Assembly (NCBI RefSeq): GCF_029962835.1
Contig: NC_080581.1
Location: 23,388,001 to 23,452,000, forward strand
Direction of reading: 5' to 3'
Length of the DNA: 64,000 nucleotides
DNA from: Magnolia sinica
Taxonomy: Eukaryota > Streptophyta > Magnoliopsida > Magnoliales > Magnoliaceae
The notes beneath the pieces were generated by a model. That model made no database searches. It had not been told where the DNA came from and worked only from the letters and a program-made list of their open reading frames with translations. The first letter of the stretch is position 1, and each line of letters opens with the position of its first letter. Positions 22,601 through 30,589 of the stretch are shown here, one piece after another. The position numbers and the translations under genes are program-made.

Positions 22601-25600
22601 CTGATTCATGCACACTTGTTTTTTGAGATAATAGCATTGGATATTTTCATTTTACACCATCCAATAAATGTCTGGCAATCTAATATTTTGATAACCGAAT
22701 AAGAGTAATTTTTGGTTCATGGTACATCTACACTGGTATCCATTTGGATGGTTTATTTTGACTTGTATGCCAGTATGCAGTTTCGCAGTAATTTCTGACT
22801 CCATGTTCATCATACCTCACGTCCTGCCAGAGTATCAAAGTATGTCTCTTCTTTTGAATGGGAAAGCTATTGGATGGTTGAAAAAAAAAAAAAGAAGAAA
22901 AGAAAAGAAAAAAGAAGTCCAATGGTCCTATTTCAACAAGCAAATGTCCACTAATAAGAGGTTAGGATTGTTGAACCAATCTGACTTTGGGACTCTGACG
23001 TAGCAACAGTTGCATCCACAATTTCATCGGTTTAAGGTGATGCATGCCACGTGTTCAATTTCTGAGTGCTTGCATATCATATAACTCCACTCCCCATATC
23101 CATACTGGATTTTGTTCACATGTTGAGTTACTGTGTTTGAGCTGGTTGGCCCATCTTGATGTGTATGTGAAATCAAAACCATAGATTACTCTTGAAATAG
23201 CCTCCTGAAGATGTCTGGACTGTAACAACTCGCTGTCTATCTATTTATCTAGCTATCTACAGTGAAATTCATGACCTTCCCTCCTAGATAATTATCCCAT
23301 TTGTCCATGTTATCCATGTTATCCATGTCAATGGATTGGTTTGAGTTTTGGGCCCCTGGACAAACATGATGGGGCTTTTTTGATGGACGGAATGGAATCA
23401 TGCACGCATCATGGCGGGGACCCACAAAGGTCGACACTATGGGATCTTTCTCCCAATTGAGGGTGCCATCTATGTATCTACAATGAAACTCATGACTTGT
23501 CCTCTTGGATAGTCGGAAAATACAATGGGGCGTGTTTGATGGACGGATTAGATATCATGCACACATCATGGTGGGGCCCACAAAAGTCAACCCTATTGCA
23601 TCATTCTCCTACATGCATGGTGGTATCTATCTGCAGGGGGATTTGACTTATCCTCTTGGATAATCATTTCATTTGTCCATACTGATAGAGCAGCTAATGT
23701 TATCAACAATGCCTCAGCCAATGAAGCTACCAATAGGGACAATCTACGTAAGGGAGTGTCTTTCTTCATTTATATATACTGTATTCAGAATAAAATTGTC
23801 TTTTCTTATTTAATAATTCACAAGCAAGAACTTTTAAGGTGGGATTTCCCTTTGATTTTCTTTAGTTCAATTAACATGAAACTTTCATACTAAGAAATGT
23901 GCACTTGTTGGTTTACAAACATCTGAGATTTTGTTCACTTCATGTTAGAACATTTTCAGTTGCTTACAAACATTAAGTTGCAGCGCATATGCATTAGTTT
24001 GGATATGGGATTCGATTAGTTATCATGTAATCTTGCACAATGGTCTCTGTGTTGTTCACTGAAACTGCATGTTTTTGCTGATTATTATGACCATGTAAAT
24101 AACACTCTCAAGCATATGCAATCACCTAGTCTGAGGATTGTCACATATAAAGACTGTATGCTATCACATCTGGCTCCAATTAGTATGATTTGTCAATAAA
24201 TTCAATTGAAATGTTCAATTCCCCGAGACCATCTGAGTGTGATGATACTAAAGCTCATTACATAATGCTGTTCGGCCATTAAAAATAAAATGTTATATTA
24301 TAGTCTTTAACCTGTTGTGGCAGTGAAACTGACATTATCTGCTAATGGGTCACAGTAATCTTTGTTGACCATGTCTAACATTTGATTTTTGTTGCTCCTG
24401 GGATCTTAGTATTTCAGTTATTACTGTTGTGTGTGATAACTTACATTATTTTTTATTTCCAAAACCAATAATAATAATAATAAATAAATTATCTTTCCAT
24501 TTTTGTGATGATTTGTCAGCTATGGATCGCATTAGTAATTGCTACCAACAGCAGTGCATGGCTTGGAACTGGAGTGCTTGTGACCAACATGAAGAACTTT
24601 CCTCTCAGTAGGGGCACTGTTGCTGGCATTCTCAAGGGTTATGTCGGGCTCAGTGCTGCAGTCTTTACAGAAATTTACGCAGGGGTGCTTCATAACTCCT
24701 CCACAAAGCTCTTGCTTTTTCTTGCACTCGGGATTCCTGCTTTATGCCTGGCATTGATGTACTTGGTTAGGCCTTGCACCCCTGCAACAGAAGATGACTC
24801 GACCCAACATGGTCATTTCCTATTCACCCAAGTTGCCAGTGTTTTCCTAGGCATCTATCTTCTCACAACTACAATTTTGGACGATGTTCTCTCTTTGAAT
24901 GATGCCATTTCCTACGCATTTGTGGGTATAATGGTTCTCCTCCTCCTGGCACCTCTAGCAATCCCCATAAAGATGACTCTATACCCAGCTAATCCTAAAA
25001 GGTCGGGTATATTAAGCCAGTCTGCTTCTACGGACCATCTAATTATGGAGGAACGTGAGTCAGACAAAATGGAACCGTTGTTGTCTTCATCAACAGCAAA
25101 TCTTGGGAGTTTCCTGGAGGGTGACGATTCTTCTGATTTGAATATACTTCTGGCTGAGGGGGAAGGAGCCGTGAGCATGAAGAAGAAGAGGCGGCCTAAG
25201 AGGGGGGAGGATTTCAAATTCCGTGAAGCTCTCATCAAAGCTGATTTCTGGCTTCTGTTTTTGGTCTACTTTCTTGGGGTTGGCTCTGGTGTTACTGTTC
25301 TCAATAATTTGGCACAGATTGGGATCGCAGCAGGTGTGACTGATACGACTCTCCTGTTGTCTCTCTTCAGCTTCTGTAATTTTGTCGGCCGTCTTGGTGG
25401 TGGTGCTGTTTCTGAATATTTTGTCAGGTAAGTACAGTTTGAGGTGTTATATGTTAATCAAAGGAAACTGTTCTTTTTCTGATCAAGCACGGGCGGTGGG
25501 CCCACCTTCCAGTGAACATAAATTGGTGATCTGGTGAGAAACATCATGGGATGGGCCACACCCCAAGTTATACCTCATCAGATTATCCTAGCCATCCGAT

Positions 25601-26374
25601 TCAACCAATGATCCACATTTAACAGGGTCAAGTTGGATGTACATGAGTGTCTGGTGGGTGGGTTGGGATGGTTGGTGTCTCCGATCCACAATCTGGCCAA
25701 CTGCATGAAAGATTTGGATCAGCAAAGGGTGGGCCACACATTTATTGGGCCCAGCCAGAAAATACTGAATCATTTTATATTCCTTTAACAATTCTCCTCT
25801 TCTCGGTGATAAAGCATTTCATTCTACTATAATGTGTTCTAAGCTTCACAGATCCTCTGTCCATAATGATAGAATACTCTCTTGCAGGCTGAAGATGCTT
25901 CCTAGGACGATTTGGATGGCTGTCACACAAGTAATCATGATCGTTGCATACCTTCTGTTTGCCTCATTTCTTAGTGGCACCCTTTATGCCGCAACTGCAC
26001 TTCTCGGCATCTGTTATGGTGTACAATTCTCTATCATGGTGCCAACCGCCTCTGAGCTTTTTGGTTTGAAGCACTTTGGTATAATCTACAATTTCATGTT
26101 GATTGGCAATCCCCTCGGCGCTCTTCTCTTCTCTGGTGTGCTTGCAGGGTATGTGTATGATAAGGAGGCACAAAGGCAGCATGCCAGTCTTCTCCTTGGC
26201 ACAAGCAGTTCATGCTTGGGTCCCAACTGCTTTAGGCTCACATTCTTCGTTCTGGCTGGGGTCTGTGGTTTGGGAGCCATTATAGGTGTAATTCTAACAA
26301 TCAGAATAAGACCTGTGTATCAAATGCTCTATTCCGGGGGCTCATTTCGGCTGCCTCCAAGTTCAGGTCATTGA
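13692..26374 (+). CDS. Nodulin-like (NFD4-type) major facilitator superfamily transporter, three exons
   Basis: Exons are 13692-14012, 24520-25427 and 25888-26374. Donors are GTGAGA and GTAAGT, acceptors TGTCAG and TTGCAG; phases agree (0, then 2), giving 571 residues and a TGA stop. Residues 11-260 form the Nodulin-like domain: 'GNGYNFPLYSHSLKS' (26-40), 'LGVANDIGENIGILPG' (52-67), 'VTNMKNFPLSRGTVAGILKG' (128-147), then further membrane spans. Residues 262-345 are a polar, probably cytosolic loop with acidic, serine-rich and KKKRRPKR parts. Residues 347-550 form the second membrane bundle, with 'FVGRLGGGAVSEYFVR' (395-410), 'SELFGLKHFGIIYNFMLIGN' (465-484) and 'PLGALLFSGVLAGYVYD' (485-501). 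Length and domain order are normal for the plant family and no disabling lesion is visible. The family is membrane transport; substrate and membrane cannot be told from sequence. The start is the first ATG giving a hydrophobic first span; an overlapping frame at 13670 is a shadow. Confidence 0.95.
14281..14527 (+). repeat. 124-bp tandem duplication in intron 1
   Basis: Two copies start at 14281 and 14405, each beginning 'gtggttttggtgggttttta' (second copy 'gtagttttggtggg') and containing 'agagtctattcaat', 'gatctggatcg/gttggttc' and 'gggctagcgtgtgaaaat'. They differ at scattered positions, so the duplication is not recent. No function is apparent. Confidence 0.8.
15028..16615. repeat. Possible long fold-back element rich in TAGCATA words
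   Basis: A left segment around 15028-15090 ('aaatagcttgtagcatatag', 'tgtaatgtaagcaac') is a weak reverse complement of a segment at 16470-16615, where words such as 'cgctatgc', 'tagcttacgctac' and 'gtagcatacgccatgc' repeat. The two could be ends of one inverted-repeat element, but similarity is low and the middle holds unrelated sequence. Confidence 0.3.
15365..15745. repeat. Degenerate repeats of GTGGGCCACAC type in intron 1
   Basis: The segment contains repeated and mirrored words: 'tgtggggcccactgtgtg', 'ggtggcccacatgatgtttg', 'catcatgtgggccacacta', 'ggtggcccacatgacgg', plus two copies of 'atagaaacaa(c/t)gga'. It belongs to the same vocabulary as the fold-back repeats but does not align end to end with the main family. 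Confidence 0.5.
17040..17420 (-). pseudogene. LINE (L1-type) reverse transcriptase C-terminal fragment
   Basis: Read on the minus strand, frames give 'GNLQDEEV*EFIRLQEKASR' near 17190-17300 and, in another frame near 17040-17100, 'SAPTKVVAFVRLVGR'. These resemble the region before the zf-RVT motif and the zf-RVT motif of plant L1 elements, whose usual form is close to 'WKSKAPPKVxxFxWL'. Several frameshifts and stops are present. Identification rests on motif memory and is tentative. Poly(A) end and target duplication were not found. Confidence 0.5.
17664..18547. mobile_element. Solo LTR (884 bp) with GAATA target duplication
   Basis: Begins 'tgttggaaataatgtg' and ends 'ttttaaaatacaaca', the TG...CA termini of an LTR. 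It is flanked by the same five bases, GAATA, at 17659-17663 and 18548-18552. There is no primer site, no coding region and no second LTR nearby, so it is best explained as a solo LTR left by LTR-LTR recombination. Internal landmarks include 'ccgatgtgggacaagaga' and an AT-rich end. The start and length suit a Copia LTR, but the family is not certain. Confidence 0.8.
18580..19618 (+). mobile_element. Ty3/Gypsy fragment: integrase C-terminus and 3' LTR
   Basis: From about 18690 the frames give 'GDLVMICLHNERFPRGTYNE' and, after a frameshift, 'NAYENLPGDLDTSPSFNVID' then 'LFEYIT'. This matches the layout of the C-terminal integrase region in plant Gypsy polyproteins ('GDLV...RFP.GTYNKL...SPTFNVSDLYEY'). 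Downstream, 19203-19618 looks like a 3' LTR: it starts TGTTGAATTT and ends 'gggttgcatca', contains 'attaataaagttttttctcc' as a possible poly(A) signal region, and is AT-rich before it. Everything upstream of the integrase tail is missing. Confidence 0.68.
19619..20560. other. Intronic stretch without recognised content
   Basis: No coding domain, RNA or repeat family could be recognised. Some passages have a CT-rich composition. All frames are short and broken. Confidence 0.35.
20570..21405 (+). repeat. About 180-bp tandem array carrying a Gypsy RT/RNase H scrap
   Basis: Related units start near 20581, 20766, 20948 and 21255, with a partial unit near 21095. Shared blocks are 'atctcttaaagaaggaccga', 'gcatgggtttggt', 'gagcatttgaagacc', 'tcaagcaagttg' and 'cacttacaagttgagtgga'. 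The last unit translates as 'DQAWVWSEVCQKAFEDLKQA' followed by 'FPIKEHHMEHKLASRMEQTS'. 'W-x5-CQKAFEDLK' is the typical boundary between reverse transcriptase and RNase H in Ty3/Gypsy elements. All units contain stops or shifts. Confidence 0.65.
21480..22300. other. Intronic stretch without recognised content
   Basis: No exon is needed here for the transporter. A minus-strand frame at 21710-21970 contains no recognisable domain. No RNA gene was seen. Confidence 0.35.
22300..22996. repeat. Fold-back element with an internal 261-bp tandem duplication
   Basis: Copy 1 begins near 22310 ('aaaataggattgattggaca') and copy 2 near 22571 ('aaaatcagattggttggaca'). Both continue with 'tcctaacctttgattc' / 'ccctaacctctgattc', 'agcaatctaatattt' and 'cagtaatttctaactgcatg'. 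At 22958-22996 the start of the unit recurs inverted ('aggttaggattgttgaacca'). A purine run (A/G only) lies at 22880-22915. Confidence 0.65.
23140..23660. repeat. Diverged tandem repeats with GTGGGGCCCAC words
   Basis: Partial units start at about 23236, 23470 and 23627, each with 'ctatctacagtgaaattcat' or a variant followed by 'cctcttggataat'. Between them are 'catgcacgcatcatggcggg' and 'catgcacacatcatggtggg'. A short triplicated 'catgttatc' word lies near 23306-23330. Confidence 0.55.
25428..25887 (+). other. Intron 2 of the transporter gene (460 bp)
   Basis: Donor GTAAGT and acceptor TCTTGCAG join codon 410 (AG|G, arginine) in phase 2, giving the conserved 'EYFVRLKMLPRTIWMA'. The intron includes a 260-bp degenerate repeat (about 25485-25755) whose ends, 'ggcggtgggcccaccttcc' and 'agggtgggccacacatttat', are mirrored words of the GGGCCCAC repeat vocabulary. 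Confidence 0.92.
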
Positions 26375-26700
26375 CCGATTCATCCTTGTGTTGAAAGTTA
26401 GGATGTTGGAGTATGAGTAATTCAACACTTTGTGAGGCGCGTGTGATTGTTTTAAGTCAGTAAATGTACTCTCGAAGTGCTCAAGCTTGGCCCCAAGAAG
26501 TTGTTTTCTTTGATCAGGGGCTCTGGGGCCGAGTTCAGGTCGTAGACCGATTCATCCTCGTGTTGGAAGTTAAGATGTTGGAGTATAAGTAATTCAATGC
26601 TTTGTATGGTGCGTGTGATTGTTGTAAGTCAGTTTGTGTAATCTTGAAGTGTTTGAGCCCGGCCACAAGAAATGTTTTTCTTCGATCTTGGACTTCTGAG
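26361..26700 (+). repeat. 172-bp tandem duplication spanning the stop codon and 3' UTR
   Basis: Unit 1 starts at 26361 ('gttcaggtcattgaccgatt') and unit 2 at 26533 ('gttcaggtcgtagaccgatt'). Shared blocks include 'catccttgtgttg', 'gttaggatgttggagtatga', 'gtaattcaacactttgt', 'gcgtgtgattgtt' and 'gtaagtcagt'. Unit 1 contains the last codons and the TGA stop. In unit 2 the equivalent position reads 'cgtagacc', so a reading frame would still end there. Around 80-85% identity by eye suggests an old event. Confidence 0.85.
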
Positions 26701-27362
26701 ACAGCAGTTCAGTTGAGAAGTTTCTTTTCACGTCTGTTCTATTTTGATATGTCCTGATTTTGGTCAGAAGAATGCCATGTATCATGTTGGAGACGGCTAA
26801 ACTCGCTCTGGTTGATGTATGTAGTATGTGATTCTGTCAAGACTTTCAAGTATTTCCTTTGTCAGAGCATGGGAGCTATGCTTCTTTGAGATGGTATATC
26901 ACTGATCGGTGATCCTTTTGTTCTGTATTAACAGACGTGACTGCGAGCAATAGTATATGTAATGATTTGAAAACATATCCATTATGTTACTATATGCATC
27001 TTTAGCTAGCATCCGAGATGGCTTCTTTCTTTTGTATGCTTCAAAATCATCTAATATTCGAACCACCTGTGATAGCTTTGGGTGATCCTTCAATTTGTGT
27101 TCTTGTACTCTTCCATATTACATATTGGCAGCCACTTTGTGTGACTGTTTTTGGCTTGTTTTTCTTTAATCAGTAGCTAAATTGCATCTTATAAATCATA
27201 ATAAACTATGAAACTCTTCCTATCATCACTGTTCGTAAGATTACCACATGGATTGGCTATGTTTTTCATCTTTCCTTCTCACATGGTTATGTTCTCCTCT
27301 CTATGGAATCATGGATAGCTTTTGGACTTGGAAGGAATCATGGATATGGATATACTCACCTA
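26701..27362. other. 3' flank of the gene
   Basis: Presumed 3' UTR end and downstream spacer. No clean AATAAA is seen soon after the stop. AT-rich sequence with 'ataaatcataataaac' near 27190 is a possible but distant processing region. Small duplicated words ('ggaatcatgga') occur at 27305-27370. Confidence 0.35.
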
Positions 27363-27379
27363 TAATCATGGAAGGAATT

Positions 27380-27529
27380 TTTATTTTTTATTTATTTTTA
27401 TTTTTTAAATTACACACGCACACTCACCCCCACACATGCGGGTGAGATTTCACCACCTATGGGTACTCGAACCCTTGACCAGGTGTTGAAACTCCTAAGA
27501 GTCTACCACTGGAGCAAGAGTAAGGACCC
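27380..27529 (-). mobile_element. tRNA-derived SINE with 17-bp target duplication
   Basis: On the minus strand the element starts 'gggtccttactcttgctcca' and contains a pol III A box ('ttgctccagtggtagact') and B box ('gggttcgagtaccc'), spaced as in a tRNA. A body with 'gtgaaatctcacccgcatgt' follows, then a GT-rich stretch and an A-rich tail. The flanks are an exact 17-base direct repeat, 'taatcatggaaggaatt' (27363-27379 and 27530-27546), as made by LINE-assisted target-primed insertion. The body resembles Au-type plant SINEs in layout. Confidence 0.85.
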
Positions 27530-27600
27530 TAATCATGGAAGGAATTATTAGGTGAGTATATGCATATTACTTGTCCTGAAGTGAAACACTGATTGTGTAG

Positions 27601-28045
27601 TAACCTTTATGGGCCCACCATGATGTATGTGTTTTATAGATGCTGTTCATGTCAGCTCATTTTAGGGTGTGAGCCCAAAATTGAAGTATATCCAAATCTC
27701 AAGTGGACCACACCATAGTAAACATTGGGAATTGAATGCCTACTGTTGAAAACTTCTTAGGGGTAAGTAGTTTTGTATCAAACTGAAACTTGTGTTTATC
27801 TATGATACATGTCCATGTGAACTTGTGAACAGGTTGGATGACAGATAAACATCATTGCCCTAGGGAGGTTTCAACGGTGGACGTCATTATCCCCAGTGTT
27901 TTCTGTGGTGTGGTCCACTTGAGCTTTGGATATGATTCAATTTTGGGCTCATCCGCTTACAATGAGCTGGAAAAATGGATGAACAGTGTGGATAATGATT
28001 CATTCATCACAGTGGGCCCCACAGAGTTTACTCTACTCACTACAC
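27601..28045. repeat. Fold-back repeat copy, well preserved
   Basis: The left end is 'gggcccaccatgatgtatgt' and the right end is 'catcacagtgggccccacag'. Outer sequence 'gattgtgtagt' on the left pairs with 'actacacaatc' on the right beyond the GGGCCCAC word. The core has all family blocks, including 'caagtggaccacaccatag', 'gttgaaaacttcttaggg', 'ggttggatgacagataaaca' and 'gtggtccacttgagctttgg'. It is a good reference copy for the family. Confidence 0.78.
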
Positions 28046-28690
28046 AATCGGCTCTCTCAATTGTGGAGGTGGGGCCCATGGCTCCCTGATCCTAGGTATT
28101 GATATTATGGTCCCCAACATGGATGGAGGATTCCCTAGAAATCCGCTGATCAAATTATCCAAGCCCTTATATCAAAATACGTAAACAGATGGTTAGGAAA
28201 ACAAAAAACAAAAAAAAAACCTAAGTTTGAACAGTACAAGCTTCCAGTAGGTTTGAACAGTACAAGCTTCCAGTGGGTTAGATGGGGATCATAATCCCAA
28301 AACCTAGGTTTCACAGGCGGGGTTCAGTCATTCAAATCGCTGATTCTATGGGCCTCATCATGCGTGGCCCATGTACCAAAAATCCCCTCACCCCATATTG
28401 TAGAAAGTCCTTACCCTTCAGCAGGTTCAAGAAAAGAGGGTTAAGAGATAATGCAGCAACGAGTCACAATCAATCAAGATAAGGCAGATCTCTTTTAATC
28501 TGGAGTTGTTTGGTGAATGGGCCATTATCATGGTGAGACCCATCATACCAATGTGTAGAAACACTGAACCATGGACCCCACGTCGAAACTGAAAGTCCGC
28601 TAAAGCCGTCTTTGTTGAGGAAAAAGCACACTGTGAAGATCATGAAACTGTCAGGTATAACTACAACAAATCACTTATATTGTTTTACTT
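28046..28690. other. Spacer with a perfect 25-bp direct repeat
   Basis: A unit of about 25 bases around 'gtttgaacagtacaagcttc' occurs twice back to back (28228-28252 and 28253-28277). Otherwise no gene or repeat was recognised. An open frame at 28282-28482 has no domain. Confidence 0.4.
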
Positions 28691-28693
28691 TAA

Positions 28694-28800
28694 GGTGCAT
28701 TTGGTTGCACCAACTATCATGATATTTCATGATTAATCAGTCTAACTTTGTGAAAATTTTCATGATATTTCATGAAATTTGGTGCAACCAAACGCACCCT
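28694..28800. mobile_element. 107-bp MITE with TTTGGTTGCACC inverted repeats
   Basis: The left end 'ggtgcatttggttgcaccaa' and the right end 'ttggtgcaaccaaacgcacc' are inverted repeats of about 20 bases. The interior is also partly palindromic ('tcatgatatttcatgat' occurs on both sides). TTA/TAA lies at both borders, suggesting a Harbinger-type three-base duplication. Confidence 0.75.
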
Positions 28801-29270
28801 TAATTAAGACCACACAAGTATTTTGCAAGTGTGGGAATATACTAATCAGTGGTTAATATAAATCTCGGATATTTATTATCAACCATTGGATAATGGGAAT
28901 TCTTGGAATGGTGGGAGCTTAGTGTGTCTCTACCATTAGATTTTGGTAATCCTATGATGGCTGTAATTATCTCACAATGGTCTCTGGTTCGAATCGTACC
29001 ATCCACCTGGGATCTTACCATGTTAATGTCTTAAGGTACAAATAATGGATTAAACCCATTATCAAAATGGTTTTATATACAAAATTTCTTATAGAAACAC
29101 TGGTTAATGACTCTAGGCTTGTAGATTGATGAAGACTATAATTTCCATAAATTTTAAATGTTACAGAGTTTTGTTGTTCAGGATTCAATTCGAATCCAAG
29201 TTGAGTCTTTCAAATTGTTAAATTACAATCTAAAACATTTAGTTTCTTGTGCCTTCTTGGGCGTTGGGAT
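28801..29270. other. AT-rich spacer
   Basis: No gene, RNA or repeat family was recognised in this stretch. Confidence 0.35.
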
Positions 29271-29566
29271 TCTAAGTTACTTTAGATAAGCTACTTATGC
29301 CATAAGTAGCTTACTTTACTTTCTACTTAATCAGCAGATAAATATGTTTGGTAAATAACATACCTATTATCTAAAAAGTAAAAAAACATATTTGGTTTCT
29401 ATCATTATAAGTAATTTTTTGAAAGTTGGTTTAGTCCCCCTCACTTTTATCATCCATCATGTGGGGGGAACCTTTGATGTGGATCATTCGTTGTCTGGGC
29501 CCCACCTTTGATGTGGGCCGTTCATTATCAAGGCCCACCTTGGTTGTGAGTCATTCATCATTTAGG

Positions 29567-30150
29567 TGTTGAGAATCCGCGAAAGCAAACCTTGCATTTG
29601 AATCAAACATTTGAAAGATAAATACAACAAAGCATGTACAAAGGATACAAATTTTACATGAAAAAATCTTCATGAGAAAAAACCACGGCACAAAGTAACA
29701 ATAATTATTATGAAAATGAAAAGTACAAAAGATGAATTAACTTACAATTCAAAAAACCCACATTTTCTCATCTCGAAATTCCAGAAACGTTACAGGCCCG
29801 ATTGTTCTACCCTAATCCCGCAATTACACCCATATATATAGTATAACACCTGGAATATGTAACTAATCGCGCAATTATACAAACCTGTGCGCGTTGTCAA
29901 TTTAAACATTAATTAATTGACATCGATCGAGCAGTTCTCGATCAATCAAGCCCCACATATTCGATCACTCGAACATGCTGAAAAATGCCTAGAGAGTACA
30001 AATATTTTTGAATATCGTCAATAGCTCGAGCCTCCAGGTTGATCGACTGTACCTATCCAAAACTATTTAGAGATCAATTTGTAGCATTTGGGGCTCAATC
30101 GATCGATCGAGACCCTTGTTTCATGTATAGATTGAATACATCAGACAACA
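29567..30150 (-). repeat. 3' LTR of the minus-strand Copia element
   Basis: 584 bases, from TGTTGAGAATC to ATCAGACAACA on the + strand. It shares blocks such as 'aaaagatacaaattttac'-type sequence, 'attacacccatatatat' and 'ttgacatcgatcgag' with 34413-34985. Confidence 0.88.
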
Positions 30151-30589
30151 ATCTCGACCATGGCTTCAATCAGCATGAACCATAGCTCTAAGCTCTAACT
30201 CTAATCACCTCCGCCATAGATTCACCATCATCGTCGCTTCTCGTTCATACCCCATCTTTATCAAACCTTCGCCAAACTCAAAGAAGTAGGACATAATCTA
30301 AGCTTCTCTACAGGAACCACCTTTATAAGCATATTTACTGAATTCACACTCGTGTGGATCTTCTCAAGAGTAATAACGCCTTCCTCAAGAATCTATCGGA
30401 TAAAATGATGACGAACATCAATAAGTTTAGTTTTAGAATGGTAAACTGAATTCTTCACCAAATTGATTGTCTTTCGTTGTCACAATTAACTGGCACAACC
30501 TTCTGCTAAAGCCCAAGTTCATTTTTCATTCCATCCAACCAAATACATTCCTTGAATGCCTCTGTTACTGCTATATACGTAGCTTCGAT

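Larger units (their letters stand above)
14013..24519 (+). other. Intron 1 of the transporter gene (10.5 kb, transposon-loaded)
   Basis: Defined by the donor GTGAGA after codon 107 and the acceptor ATTTGTCAG before 'LWIALVIATN'. Joining gives the uninterrupted family motif 'LPYWVLWIALVIATNSSAWL', so no coding exon is missing. The intron contains a LINE fragment, a solo LTR, a Gypsy tail, several tandem repeats and fold-back elements. A (TAA)n run lies 35-55 bases before the acceptor. Confidence 0.9.

Noticed and set aside
24912..25238. Minus-strand frame opposite exon 2
   Set aside because: It is the antisense shadow of a strongly conserved coding exon.
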